Positions 33,500-45,717 of a DNA stretch of 64,000 bases are shown piece after piece. The first letter of the stretch is position 1; the number at the start of each line of letters is the position of its first letter. Origin of the DNA: Chrysomallon squamiferum. Its lineage: Eukaryota; Mollusca; Gastropoda; Neomphalida; Peltospiridae. Made by a program: the position numbers and the translations under genes. Location of the stretch: contig CM022669.1 of the NCBI GenBank assembly GCA_012295275.1, positions 8,372,489-8,436,488 of the forward strand, given 5' to 3'. A model generated the notes under the pieces. It was not told the origin of the DNA. It did no database searches and saw only the letters and a list, made by a program, of their open reading frames with translations.

Positions 33500-34275
33500 C
33501 ACAGGAAATAATTATCTTATTCTTTATTAAACTCATATTTCAGCAGTTAGATACACAGAGGGTGAATTACATTGTTTTTTTCATCTCAGAGAGTACATTT
33601 TGAAAATTGATATAATGTGTTATTATATGATGTGGTGTGTTACAGTGTACACTGTGACTGATATCTGACCAAATAATTAATCTAGTTCTTAGAAATGATA
33701 ATTTCTCTCTATCTATCCATCTATCTGTCTATATGTCAGTCTGTGTGTGTGTATATGTGTGTGTGTGTGTGCGTGCGTGTGTGTGTGCATGCATGCAGCA
33801 CTTTCTAAATTCAGGTTTAAACAATGGAAGCACTTTTTGAAACATATGGTATGATGTGAGATGGAAGGAAAATAACCTATGCTTGGAACTGACCAGTTAT
33901 TTTTTATTCTAACTTGTAGAGATAAGAATTTAGTTGGTTTTTTTTTTTTTTTCATATCTTTCTTAAGTTTTGAGCAAGGCCACTTCTCACTGTGATATCT
34001 GATATGGTTTCTGATGGTGGGCATTACAAACCATGACAGATATTTGACTCTGTTAATTTACTTCTCTGTTTAATTAAAGTTAATTTACTTGTAATTCCAT
34101 ATAATTTATGATTATCTCAATTGTTATTTATTTCAGTTATTAAACTCATATTTCAGTCTGGGTGCCGCTAGAGGTGAGGACATCACAAATCAAATTAGGT
34201 TGTTACAGTTAATTGCGATGTTGGTTGATAATTATCTCATTCTTTACTTCAATGACTAAACCCATATTTTTAATT
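33500..34275. repeat. Three dispersed copies of a short block in unique sequence
   Basis: The 20-mer TTATTAAACTCATATTTCAG occurs exactly at 33524-33543 and 34137-34156. A third diverged copy with AATTATCTCATTCTTTA lies at about 34230-34270. All follow an ATTATCTC/T word. The block ends in TTTCAG, a splice-acceptor shape. The rest is AT-rich with a TG/TCTA run (33710-33796). Confidence 0.6.
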
Positions 34276-34378
34276 ATAACTGTACTCTCTGGGTGGTATT
34301 TCAAACAGTGGTATGCAGTAGAATAAAGTATTCAGTTATTTATTATTTAAGCTGATCTGTTTAAATGATGGTTCAGTA

Positions 34379-34736
<358 letters not shown>

Positions 34737-34794
34737 CTATTTATATTTCAGTTACTAGAATCATATTGTGAACTGTGGTGAAATCATCTGAGAC

Positions 34795-35330
34795 ATTATA
34801 ATAACAAAGCCTGACTGAACACCTTGTCTGGGGCGGGACGCTACAGGCTCTGGGAGTCGCTCGACTAAGTTAATTAAGCTGTAATTTTTGTGACTTTATG
34901 GCTGAAGAACACACTAAGTGTCATATTTACAAGATGTCTGCATACCTCCTGTTCAAACAAGGTCACAATGTGGCTTTAAATAACAGTGAGGTTTTTTTTT
35001 TTTTCTTTTCGTTTCTTTTCTTCTTCTTCTTTTTTCACAGAAAGAATGTTGAAGTTGAGCAATTTTAAAAGGTGAACTAGGTACATACAAGGTGTGAAGT
35101 ATTTCTGAACAAAAAACGAATCTGATGATGGGGCCTGACACAATTAAAAAGAATGTTTATTGTGTCTTGTTGTGTGGGCGTGAATCAGATTTGATTATGT
35201 GCATATTTAATTAGGTTACTCCCTTTTTCACGCACACTAAATAAAAAACTGACATAGGTGATCTCAATAGAAGAAGGAAGATTAGGCAGGATGTATAATA
35301 CAAAATTCATTTTCCATTAAGAAAACCAGT
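34795..35330. promoter_or_regulatory. Complex candidate non-coding elements
   Basis: 34800-34980 contains GGGGCGGGACGCTACAGG (a GC-box-like word in a very AT-rich region), TAAGTTAATTAAGCTGTAAT and few repeats. 35150-35330 contains GTGGGCGTG and CATATTTAATTAGG. The texture fits regulatory DNA; nothing else supports it. Confidence 0.25.
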
Positions 35331-35554
35331 TGGGTAACGTTTTACTGTTTTTCCTCTTCTTTCATTCATTTTTTTTTATTACCCCTATCTTTTTCCTCTT
35401 CTTTTTTTCTTTTTCTTTATTTTAATTTTTTTTTGAATTACTAAATATATTTGTAAATGTCTTGAATTTAGAGCAATAAATGTAAAATATTTCAGTAGAA
35501 TGTTTTTAACAGTGGAAACTGTTTTTGTTGTCAGATGTAATGACTGGTTTAACA

Positions 35555-35965
35555 GTATCAGAATTGTAATAGTTGTAGTAGTGGTAGTAGAGGTAATAAT
35601 ATGTTAGTAACAGTAACTGCTGCAACAGAAGTAATAGTAGTAGTGATGAAAATGGTATGATTATATTAATAGTATTAATAATAATAATAATAATAGTAAT
35701 AATAATAGTAATAGTAGTAGTAGTATAGTAGTTGTTGTTGTAGTTGTTGTATTAATAACAACAGATGTAGAGGTAGCAGTTGTACTGGTTTTTGTGCTGG
35801 TGTTAGCATCAATACAGTAGTAGTAGTTGTAACAGTAGTTTAGTAGCAGTAGTAGTAATAGTAGTAGTTTTAATGGTAATATGATAGAAGTCACAGTAGT
35901 GGTGCTAGTGGTCATAGTAGTAGTAGTAGTTGTAGTCACTGTGGTATTTGTTTTTATGCTGTTAC
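35555..35965. repeat. Degenerate GTA/GTT trinucleotide array
   Basis: About 400 bp of GTA, AAT and GTT triplets with indels. Confidence 0.88.
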
Positions 35966-36049
35966 AGCAACAGCAACAGCGTTGTAGTTGTGGTAGTTAT
36001 GAAAGTGATATGAGAGTTGTCACCATAACGTGTAATAAATAATCTATAC

Positions 36050-36103
36050 TGAGTCAGTGTGAGTGACTCACAAAGTGAGTATTTGATGATAATTTATGAG
36101 TCA
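36050..36103. promoter_or_regulatory. Three consensus AP-1 sites in 54 bp
   Basis: TGAGTCA at 36050-36056, TGACTCA at 36064-36070 and TGAGTCA at 36097-36103, each an exact TPA-response element. The first two are 7 bp apart in inverted orientation (GAGTCAGTGTGAGTGACTC). A near match GTGAGTA lies between. Binding is inference. Confidence 0.5.
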
Positions 36104-36640
36104 CTATCATTTTGATTAATGCTAATTTTCCATTATCATCTCCACCATCATTAAGCGAAACATGCCTTTGTTTATGAGCTCTAAAAGCCACTCTCACAGT
36201 AATTATACAGCTAAGTACATTAAGCAGAAGTGCGTGTACTTTTGTGTCTTACTTTTGTACTATTTCTAATATGCTAGAGTTTAGGGGTGTTTTTTGCTTG
36301 GTTTTTTTTTTTACAGCCACACATATATTATTCTTTTATTTCTATATTTTTTTGGTCTCACAAAATACCTGTAGCAAGATTTGAAAAAAAAAAGGGGTAA
36401 AGACAATTACATTTGTTTAGACATGAAATTGAATGGTTTTTATTCTCTATAAACAAGCTAACAAATAATAAATAAATCATATATATATTTATAGATGTAA
36501 TAAAGTCATAATTTTTCTTTCTTTCTTTTTTTTTTTTTTTTTTTTTTGTGCTATATTAATAAACTGTTCATTGATCTGAATTTTTTATTTTATTTTTTAT
36601 TTCTTCCCCTAAAACCACACTAAATGTTTTTCACACATTT
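36104..36640. other. AT-rich sequence with poly-T
   Basis: Poly-T at about 36528-36547. No gene. Confidence 0.4.
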
Positions 36641-36880
36641 TTACCTTTCACTTGACTTTAACCGCAAATCCAATCATTTCCTCAGCCCCCTCTGCTTCCA
36701 GGCCTGATTTAACTAAGACAAATTTCTGTGATTACGATTTCATGCTTTCTTACTCTGAGTTAATGTTGACTAAGGTATCCATAATCATCTGGAATAATCG
36801 ACTCCTTTGAAGTGAATTTTCACTTTAATTCATCTGACACACAGGCAGCTCCACGTTTTATTTCTCTTCTCTTCTCTTTC
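36641..36880. promoter_or_regulatory. Complex candidate conserved element
   Basis: High-complexity stretch with CCAATCATTTCC, CTAAGACAAATT, TAATCATCTGGAATAATCG and CTTTAATTCATCTGAC. No frame or splice signal. Regulatory role inferred only from contrast with the flanks. Confidence 0.22.
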
Positions 36881-37650
36881 TTTTTTTTTTTATGGAAAAA
36901 ACAGACATGGGTCGGTTGGACACAAGAGTCCTCCTGGGTGAGCAAGAGCAGGAGAAATATTTAAATTTATTTCTGTTATTGATGGAAGGAAAGATAGAAA
37001 TTCTCTGAAGGAAAGGATTTTTTTTTTTTTTTTTATTTTTTTTTTTGGGGCTGTTGAAGTGTTTGATGGTCATTAAGTGTGTGTCTGTGTGTATGTTTAA
37101 TCTGTCTGCTGGTTTCAGTTGTTTTCACACTTATAGTGTGAGTGGTGTAAATAAACAGGTCAGTTTGTTACTTTTTATTTGTTTGAAAAAAAACAGTTTT
37201 ATTTCTGTTTTATCTCAGTTCTGTCTGTCTTTAATTCAGTTCGTGTCCATGCCAGTGATGAATGTGAAAGATACTCAGTGATATTCAGTAAAATTAGTGA
37301 TTATAATGTGGATTAATGTATTGTGTGAAAATTCTTTACCTTTGATACCTAATAGTTATTAAGTTTGAATATGTCATTAAACATCATTTTATTCATTTTT
37401 TAATCATTCTTTTATATCTTGCTAATTCATTTTCAATTTTTCCATTCCGTTTTCTTTCTTCTTTTTCTTTTTTCATTTCTCTCTCTTCCTAACATCTTCT
37501 TAACAATAAAAAATAAAACTATTTTCTTTCTGTATTTCTCCTTCCACCCTTCTTCATCTCTCTCCAACCTTCCTTCTCTCTTTCTCTTTATCTTTCTCCA
37601 GTCCACTGCCCTCTCTCTGTCCCCCTCCCTCTCTCTCTCTAACACAGTAA
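36881..37650. other. Unique and pyrimidine-rich sequence
   Basis: Poly-T tracts near 37020-37046 and a CT/TTC-rich stretch at about 37435-37640. No supported gene. Confidence 0.4.
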
Positions 37651-37734
37651 TAAAGCACAGAGGAACAATAGCCTGGAAAGTGAGGACATTAAACAGACAT
37701 GAATGTTTATGCCAATTTAAAAAATCTCTTTGAG

Positions 37735-38600
37735 GTATTAACCGAACATGATTTACTTTCATGGTTGTGCATCTCAATGCCGATAGATTACCTGCCTTCA
37801 TCCAGCTAATGGAATTCTGTTCATCACCGAGGAAAAAAGTGTTTTTCCTGTTTCATTTAACAACATCTGACATAAAATTGCATCAGATACGGGGTGTAAT
37901 GGGAGAAAAGATTCACAGATAATGCACTGCCTCTCTACTCCTGCATGTCAAGGGATCTAATCTGCTGGGAAGAACTTTGGAGTATATTTAATGACATCTG
38001 ACATAAAACTGCATCAGATATGGTGTGTAATGGGAAAGCAGATTCAGAGATAAAAGGGGCTTGTCCTTCTGCATGTCAAGGGTTCCGATCTTCTCGGTTA
38101 TTTCCCTCTGTCATATGTCACGAATATCAGTATATGCGTGTTTAAATGATTTCAGATATCCTGTGCAATTAAACAACTGTTCAGTGATATATCTGGACAT
38201 GGCTGCAGGTCAAAGGATCAAGTCTTCTCTACAGAACTGTTGAGGTATTTCTTATTAGCAGATAACATGTATGAAACTTTGTGGTATGTACTTCCATGTA
38301 TGTCCATCAGATATGTTTTAGTGAGTATGATAGCTGCCACAAAATATTGTCTGATATACCGTGGGTATAAGGATCAATCTGTCATGGTATCATGGTAGAA
38401 CTCGTTACTGTAACAAAAGAGATTAGATATAAAACTCTGTGGTATGTGCTTTCCTGTGAATGATTACAGATACAATAGCTGTTAATAATCATTCAGATGT
38501 GATGATACATTCATTGCCAAGATATGTACTTCTTGGCAGAACTACTGAAGTATTTTGCCATTACCATTTATGAGTGATTAAAGTATGTGGTATGTAATTG
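37735..38600. repeat. Decaying ~131-bp tandem repeat with SINE-like words
   Basis: Two units are clearly related: CATCTGACATAAAATTGCAT starts at 37864 and CATCTGACATAAAACTGCAT at 37995, 131 bp apart, each followed by a TGTAATGGGA block and CTGCATGTCAAGGG. Weaker echoes (CTGCAGGTCAAAGGATC at about 38203; 'GGTATGTGCTTTCCTGTG' at about 38443) suggest further units or SINE debris; the last words also resemble the SINE middle domain. Confidence 0.5.
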
Positions 38601-38716
38601 CGTGTCTTTTGTTAAAAATAACCCTAGTAATAAGCTGTTTGTTTTTATCATTTTCACAAATCATTTATTTTACATTTAACCTTAAGCATTAATGTATTTC
38701 TGATTCAGTCATTACT

Positions 38717-38718
<2 letters not shown>

Positions 38719-38758
<40 letters not shown>

Positions 38759-38830
38759 CAACACACACACAAAAAAACCCCACTAAAAGACAAACACATG
38801 CACACATATACACATATATACATATATGTA
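38719..38830. repeat. (CA)n microsatellite with CATA flank
   Basis: CA run at about 38719-38750 with interrupted continuation. Confidence 0.93.
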
Positions 38831-38904
38831 CTGACATATATTTGACCTAAAATTACATTTTGTTCATTTACATTTAGATTTTTGCCAAGAACATACTTTT
38901 TTTT

Positions 38905-39030
38905 TTAAACAGCTAATTAGGAACTTAAATCTGTTGCCACAGCTGTTACTAATAGCAACAGCTGCCTTTTAAATCTGCATCAGCAAAGAACAGATGTTGA
39001 TGTATAAATTAAGATATCACTAAATGGTAA
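38905..39030. promoter_or_regulatory. Paired CAGCTG E-boxes in a complex island
   Basis: CAGCTGTT at 38940-38947 and AACAGCTG at 38957-38964 form a perfect 8-bp inverted repeat with a 9-nt spacer. AGCTAATTAGGAAC lies just upstream. CAGCTG is the usual core for Ascl/MyoD-type bHLH factors. Small enhancer or chance. Confidence 0.25.
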
Positions 39031-39231
39031 TATTATACATGTATACAGTGGTTAATGAGCATTCAAAAAATTAGTAACTGATGCTGGTGGCATATATTTT
39101 TTTATGTCATGTTAAGGAATATATAAAAATATCAGTGAAATATCATTTATAGGCAATAAATATATAATTAAAAAAATAAAAAATATATTTAAAAAAAAAA
39201 ATTAATGAGACCATTATTATGCATTTTTCTT

Positions 39232-39650
39232 TACTACTACTACTACTACCACCAACTACTCTTTTGCTGTTGTTGTTATTGTTATTGTTATTTTCATTAT
39301 CATCTATAATCATTATCATCATCATCATCGTCATAATTATTATCATTATCATCATCATTACCTTGGTTATCATTATTATTACTGCTCTTGTTTTTGTTAC
39401 TATTACTATTGTTATTATTATTATTATATTATCATTATTATTATTATTATCATTATCTTTTATTATTATTACTATTGTTATTATTATTACTGTTATTATT
39501 ATTATTATTATTACTATTTTTATTATTATTGTTATTATTATTACTATTGTTATTATTATTATTACTGTTTTTATTATCATTATTATTATTACTATTATTA
39601 TTATTATTATTATTATTCTGTTATTATTATTACCGTTTATTATTATAATC
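39232..39650. repeat. Degenerate TTA/TCA trinucleotide array
   Basis: About 420 bp of ACT, ATC and ATT triplets with interruptions; all frames open are by-products. Confidence 0.93.
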
Positions 39651-40689
39651 TGTTTAAATGCACTGTAAAAAGGTGTTCTGATATTAATGGCAGTTTTGTG
39701 AAATAAACTGTGTTAAATATATGCTCATAACACACACATGAATTCATTTGGAGGTTTATTGAGTTTAATGCACGTCTGTAACTTTATTTATGTTTATGGC
39801 TGTGTTATGGAAATTAATTGTGTTAAATATATGTATACAGAAAATGTATGAATGCAGATACCTAATGTATATTTAAGTGTATAATAATAAGCTAAATAAT
39901 GATAATGGTCTGGTATTATTTTTTTTTTTTTTTTGAAAATATGCCTATAAATGTATATTAATAAAAAAATAATAATAATAAAAAAATAAAAATGATAAAG
40001 AAATAAGAAAACCCAGTGAGATAATAAATAAAGAAATAAAATTAATTTTATTTTGAAAAGTTTATATTGCTATAAATACATACAGATTCAGCAATGAATT
40101 TAAAAATGTCCCTCCATCCATCAGTTCAAATTTAAATAAATTAAAAAAAGTCTCTTCAACATGCTTTGTTTCAACTTCGTGAAAACAAACAAAAACAGAC
40201 AAAAACATTTTTATTTCAAATCCTCAGTTAATTAGTCTCTCATTTCTCTTCCTAATTTTAGAAAGAAAAACAAAACAAATCTTTTCCGTCATTAGGATTC
40301 TGCCATTTTTCTTTAACAATGCAGAATTGAAAGCAGACAATGCATGGATCTAGGGGGGGGGGGCGCCATGACATCCCTTCCACATTCTTAACAATTAACT
40401 GTTTGTCTTCTTTATAACTGAATATACTTCACTTTTAAAAATTTAGACTATTTTCAAGATAAAGTACCCCCTGTTTTATAAATGTTGATCTGCCCCTGAC
40501 AACTGATGTATTTGTATTTTATTCCCCTGAGTATTATGATTAAACTAATCAGAGTAATGAAATGATAGAAATTTTTTTTTTTTTTTTTTTTTACTGCATG
40601 ATTGACATGAATGTAATTATAATTTTTTATAGCTAAATAAAAAAAAAAAAAAAAAAGAAAAGCCCACTCAAAGCATACTGATAGAATTG
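39651..40689. other. AT-rich sequence with homopolymers
   Basis: Poly-T at about 39918-39934, a G9 run near 40352-40362, poly-T 40572-40591 and poly-A 40639-40655. No gene recognised. Confidence 0.45.
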
Positions 40690-40910
40690 TGGTATAAAAT
40701 ATCACTGGTCACAGGATCAATTCACTATGATTCTCTCACTTGACTATTTCCAACACCAGCCATTGCTCCATGTCTGCTTTATCAAAAGGACATACTATGT
40801 TTTTAATTTTTTTACCTAATGAGAAGGTACAAATAGAAGATTACTTATTGCTAACTGGTAAGAGTAGCCCATGGCGTGATGACATTTAAGGTTTCTTTTC
40901 TAAAATCATA
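40690..40910 (+). repeat. Mollusc-type SINE, middle and 3' domain
   Basis: Clear order of blocks: CAGGATCAATTCACTATG, TTTCCAACACCAGCCATTGC, TGCTTTATCAAAAGG, GAGAAGGTACAAATAGAAGA, TTATTGCTAACTGGTAAGAG and TAGCCCATGGCG, then AAGGTTTCTTTTC. One of the most readable copies. Confidence 0.7.
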
Positions 40911-41380
40911 GCTTCACTTATATCCTTGATATATAATAACCTTTAACATTAAGGTATGTTAAATATTATTCCAGTGTAATGTGTTATATAATTATATATA
41001 TCTAGTGTTTTTCTCTAACTGTTAAAACTTTTAATAATTTCTAGTCATGCAGTGTTAATTCTTATTGATGTAAAACATTAAATTATCCAAAAAATACTTT
41101 TAATAACAAATGATATTACCTACTAATATATAGATATATCAATATAGATATGCATACACACACACACACACACACATGCATATTGATATAGACATCTACC
41201 TACAAAAGACTGAGAAAAAAAATCTTTTCAGATCATTCATACTTGAAATATCTAGTGTACTGATATGTATCTGGAAATATATACAGAGTAGAGAAGTAGG
41301 GTCTATCTTGAAGTAAATATAATAAATTGTAATTTATCTACAGATAATGCACGAAACTAGAATATTTAATATGATGAAGG
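40911..41380. other. AT-rich sequence
   Basis: Short CA run near 41157-41176. No gene. Confidence 0.4.
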
Positions 41381-41383
41381 ATA

Positions 41384-41577
41384 CCTGTAAACAAATATCA
41401 AAATAATCTGTAAACAAATATCAAAATAACCTGTAAACAAATATCAAAATAACCTGTAAACAAATATCAAAATAACCTGTAAACAAATATCAAATAACCT
41501 GTAAACAAATATCAAAATAATCTGTAAACAAATATCAAAATAACCCTGTAAACAAATATCAAACTAATCTGTAAATA
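41384..41577. repeat. 23-bp minisatellite of forkhead sites
   Basis: Eight copies of CTGTAAACAAATATCAAAAT plus a short linker. The perfect forkhead octamer TGTAAACA is at 41386, 41409, 41432, 41455, 41478, 41500, 41523 and 41547, and a TGTAAATA variant at 41570. Spacing is 23 bp with single-base deviations. Low divergence means recent expansion. The motif match is direct; binding is inference. Confidence 0.93.
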
Positions 41578-42294
41578 AAATCACCTGCAAAATAAATATT
41601 TTTTGCGTCCCCTGTTGTTGTTGTTTTTTCTGTGACAATGAACTGTAAACCACTTTCAGAAACTGGATCCTGGTTATCCAGTTTCAAGATGATCACTATA
41701 AAATATTCAACTCTACACTGAGCTCACTGAGCTGTGCCAGTCACATTTTATGAGTCTGGTATCAAACAGGTGAAAATATATGACTAGCATCTTACAGCAG
41801 GAATATAACATGTCTATATCTCGTATTTCACGAACGTGATTATCTTAAGTGAAAAACACCGGATTTAACATTTCATATGTGTGTGCATGTGCAAATGTGT
41901 ACTTAATAATCCACATGTTTGTGATTTTGCATATATGTAACATGCATGTTGAATAAATGTGTGTGTGTGTGTGTCAGTGTGAAATATATGCACATGCTTT
42001 GATATTTGTATGATAACTTATATTAAGTTTTATGTATTTTTATATATATATTTGTATGTACCTAATCTATCTAGTCATTTATTGATCTATCCATCTACCT
42101 AATAACTTCTGTTAATTATTTTAAAATACACACACACACACACACACACAGAGACATGTATTCATACACAACTATTAGGACTATTGTGTACAGCTGTGTA
42201 TAAACGTGAGATGTATCTGTTTTTCAGTTGTTATAAAAGCTGACTGCTGCTAACACGAGAGATCACACAGAGAGAAAACAGTCTATCACTGGTA
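41578..42294. other. Unique sequence with GT and CA microsatellites
   Basis: GT run at about 41959-41973 and CA run at about 42127-42150. Complex near 41640-41760, with ACTGGATCC and GTTATCCAGT as a short inverted repeat. No gene. Confidence 0.4.
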
Positions 42295-42535
42295 AACCTT
42301 CATCACAGCCAGTCATAACCTCTCCTCTGTAACACAGAGAGTGAGTGGGTGCCAGGACACTGCGATAGAGAATATCCTGTGGTACTCAGTAGCCAAGAGT
42401 GATTCTCCGTAACACTCTGTAACAGAGAGGGAGGGATTCTTTCTCCTGTAACACAATGTAACAGAGAGGGAGAAGGATTCTCCATAATCCTCTTAATTGG
42501 AGGGGCTCTCCAAAAGCACTGCATAACCAAGTGGG

Positions 42536-42569
<34 letters not shown>

Positions 42570-42900
42570 CTTGTTAAATTCTCTACATCTTCGTGCAGTG
42601 GTTTTGTGTAATATTAGCTCTCTTTATATGATACCCACAACCAAGGTGCTTTTGCAATTTGCATACCAAGAAGTTTTTATGTAACGACAATAAAAATAAT
42701 AATAATAATAAAAGAAATACCAGAGAAATCTTCATAAAAACTGAAGTTTTACAAGACCCTATTGTAGAGAGGGGGGGTCTCTACAAGACATTCTTAGAGA
42801 GAGAGAGAAGAATCTTTTGAAAGCTCATCATACAGAGAGAGAGGGATTTCGTCTAAGATTCCAGTGGAGAGAGAGAGAGGTTTCTCTCTAAACGTCGGCT
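42295..42900. repeat. Degenerate GAGAG-bearing repeat, ~40 bp
   Basis: TCTCCTGTAACACAATGTAA and CAGAGAGGGAG-like units recur near 42318, 42410, 42450 and, more diverged, near 42765, 42800, 42835 and 42870. A long poly-A (42536-42567) splits the two groups. Confidence 0.55.
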
Positions 42901-42958
42901 GTATGGTTGTTATGTTGCTGTGTTTTCAAGGATTCATTCATCATCTGCGAGTTGTGAA

Positions 42959-43036
42959 ATGAAGAATAATTCAGGAGTTAAATGGAGTGTGCTTTTTTAC
43001 GTGCTCCAAGTTAGCGGATTGTTGTCAAGCTGTTGA
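42959..43036 (+). other. Small ORF with signal-peptide-like sequence
   Basis: ATG 42959 opens 25 codons, basic N-terminus then VLFYVLQVSGLLSSC, and a TGA. The shape is that of a signal peptide, but the frame stops without a splice donor, so it would be an upstream ORF or chance. It lies 2.7 kb before the better signal-peptide exon. A consensus GTAAGT at about 43199-43204 follows downstream, out of this ORF. Confidence 0.12.
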
Positions 43037-43128
43037 TGTTATCGCATGCTGTGAAAATCATCGACAGTTGGGAGAAGTTTTAAAAAGTCTTTACTTGTTG
43101 CAACTCATGTTTCAAATTGTGTGATGTG

Positions 43129-43237
43129 AAAAAAAAAAAAAATAAAAAAAAAAAAAAAAAAAGGAGGAGATCTTCTGATTAATTTTGTGAACAATTGGTA
43201 AGTTTGTTTCTTAATTATCAACTTATTCAAGTCAGAG

Positions 43238-43268
<31 letters not shown>

Positions 43269-43440
43269 AATAAATGAATGAATAAACAAGCAAATAAATA
43301 AATAAATATATATATAAAAAATTATATGAATAAATATATAAATAAATAAGGTTTACATGAATGAAATAAATAATTAAAAAATTATGATAAGCAATATATA
43401 AATACATACATACATACATATGTACATATATACACATACA
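43129..43440. repeat. Poly-A and (AAAT)n with TA/CATA flank
   Basis: Poly-A at 43129-43162, AAAT run at about 43240-43268 and degenerate to about 43330, then CATACATA. Confidence 0.9.
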
Positions 43441-43479
43441 TACACATATGTATGTACATGTATGTATGTTAATATTGTT

Positions 43480-43515
43480 ACAAAACGTAGCTAAGTAATT
43501 TTAGCTACATTTTGT
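43480..43515. other. 15-bp-arm inverted repeat
   Basis: ACAAAACGTAGCTAA (43480-43494), loop GTAATT, TTAGCTACATTTTGT (43501-43515); one mismatch. Stable small hairpin of unknown role. Confidence 0.7.
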
Positions 43516-44265
43516 TTTGCCAACAATAATAAAACCAAAAATAGTACCTTTTTTAATTTATTTTTTTATATGTGGAGTAACATTTGTTAAATTTCCTTTA
43601 TAAAAAATTAATTTTGTTTATCTTTATTTAAATAAAAACTGACAACAGGAAACATTTTATAATTGCTAATTACTGTAAAGAAATAAGAAAAAACGGTAGA
43701 CTGATTTAGCTAAATGTATACAAAATTTATTCAACCCTGATTCATTTGTATACACACACATATCTGTGTACACAAACACACTTAAAATTTTCATTACCAA
43801 AGATAATCTTTTTTCTTTATTTTAAAATCAAATGCAATTCACAGATCAATAATAAAAAATAAAAATTTAAAAAAAAATTATATTCTTCCTCTTTTAAACA
43901 TTTATAAAAATTGACAAGACAGTTTAAATGAAGCATTATTCTTTAATGAAATCAAAACAAAAACAAAAGAAATCCTGATTTTTATTAATTTTAATTACAG
44001 ACAATGTTTCTGTATTTTAGAAGAGTAGAAACAGAATGTGTTAAGTCTATATTGGCCCTTATTTATTTTTTATTATTATTATTTTTTTACTTTTTAAGAA
44101 CTATTTGGATTAATCTGCTAATACTGATACATTTTACTCTCATCTAATTAGATAGATTTTCACCAGAACACACTGCAGTGCTTTAACAGTGATTAGAAAA
44201 ATCACTTCTTTTTTTTTCTCTCTATTTTTTTACTTTTTTTTCTGATCGACAAGAATACCTGTACT
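43516..44265. other. AT-rich sequence
   Basis: No gene or repeat family recognised. Confidence 0.45.
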
Positions 44266-44556
44266 TTGCCACAATTGCAATGGAAATTGGTAAAAAAAAA
44301 TTCAATATTGGTTTTTACGAGAGCCTCAGTAACTCGTGTAACTGACAGAAACACAGCACTGAGTGTTATTTCGCGGGTCCTGACCGGATTTCACTCTTCT
44401 CTCGTAGACTCCAGTCCACTGTTGAAGCACCGCAGCGTGCACAGATCTGTGGGGATCACGGTTTTAATCTCTTCTTTAGTGGCGTTTTTAATGGCCGTTT
44501 TGAGAATCATTAATAGCTTTCTATATCCGTTTTTTTCTTTTTTAAATGTTTTCTAA
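44266..44556 (+). promoter_or_regulatory. Complex CpG-containing block upstream of the exon
   Basis: From about 44310 to 44510 the DNA is complex and holds several CpGs (TTTCGCGGGTCC, GACCGGATTTC, GCACCGCAGCGTGC). A + frame is open for 96 codons, mixed then hydrophobic, with no recognised domain and flanked by T-runs. It lies 1.2 kb upstream of the signal-peptide exon, so a promoter or untranslated first exon is a reasonable guess. No donor with good consensus is seen at its end. Confidence 0.22.
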
Positions 44557-45319
44557 TGAGATTTTTTTTTATATATTAGCTTATTTATGAACAGAAGTTG
44601 GTTAAATATTTATTTATTAATTCTTTTTTTCGTTTACTTTTTTTTTTTTTTTTTTTTTTTTATAGCACAATTTTTGTTAAAATGTACTTTTACAAAATAC
44701 CAAAATAAGATTTAACAATGACAGTTTTTAACTTTAGAAGAATTTTTCAACTATAATTGTTTTTTTATTTTGTTTTTTTATCTGTACAAATGTGACTGAT
44801 GTTAAGAAAATAAACATAAATTACACTTAATATTTGTGTAAACTAGAGAGAACAAGAATTCTAAAATACAGTTAGTCTTTAAAACTGGTATTAAAATGAC
44901 TGCTAATGCTTTCCACAGTATCTAAACTGAACAGTGATTTAAACCATGAAGCTAAAATCTAGAAACATTAAATAATTATTTAAGTTCAAATAGAATATTT
45001 TGAAATTATTGAAATGTTACATTATTATTATTTTTTTTTTTTGTTATAAAACTGATGGTGTTGTTTATATAAGCTAAACAGAATGTATTTACTAAAAACA
45101 TGGAAATGTAAGGATTATTTTGTTTTACATATATTTTTTTTTAAAAGAATATTTTTAAACATTTGAAATATGCAGTAATGTTTTTTTTTTTTATTATAAA
45201 CTGCTATTATTACATATATATTTAAGGTTAAAAAATATTCTGTTTTTCAAAAATAATTTAAATCATATATGTATGCATTACAAAAATTCAGAAACATTCA
45301 AATAGTCATTGTTCACATT
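44557..45319. other. AT-rich sequence with poly-T
   Basis: Poly-T at about 44638-44661. Nothing else. Confidence 0.45.
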
Positions 45320-45605
45320 ACAGTAGCAGAATATATTTTTTTAATACATGTATCAGTGACAAAACTATTTAAATTTTTTTAATACACATATCAGTGACAT
45401 AATTATTTAAATTTTAATTAATAATACACATACCAATGACATAATTATTTTAGTTTTAATTATAATACACATACCAATGACATAATTATTTAAGATTTAA
45501 TTATAATACACGTACCAGTGACATAATTATTTAAGTTTTAATAATAATACACGTTTTAATTATGATTCACATACCTGTGACACACTTGTTCAAGTTTTAA
45601 TTATG
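45320..45605. repeat. ~41-bp degenerate tandem repeat, six copies
   Basis: Unit contains AATACACATACCAGTGACAT then AATTATTTAAGTTTTAATTA. The GAC of each unit falls at 45358, 45396, 45438, 45479, 45520 and 45576, giving a period near 41. It ends about 110 bp before the signal-peptide start codon. Confidence 0.85.
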
Positions 45606-45717
45606 ATAGATGTGGTGTTACAGGTGGTTGCAGGGATGGACTGTAGGGGATTACTTTCTATCAGTGTATTTGTGAGTTTGTGTGGATTTATTCTCACTGA
45701 CTGGAAGGATACCACTG

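Noticed and set aside
39143-39668. Long Ile/Leu/Asn-rich frames on both strands
   Set aside because: Translation of a degenerate ATT/TCA trinucleotide array, open in several frames at once.
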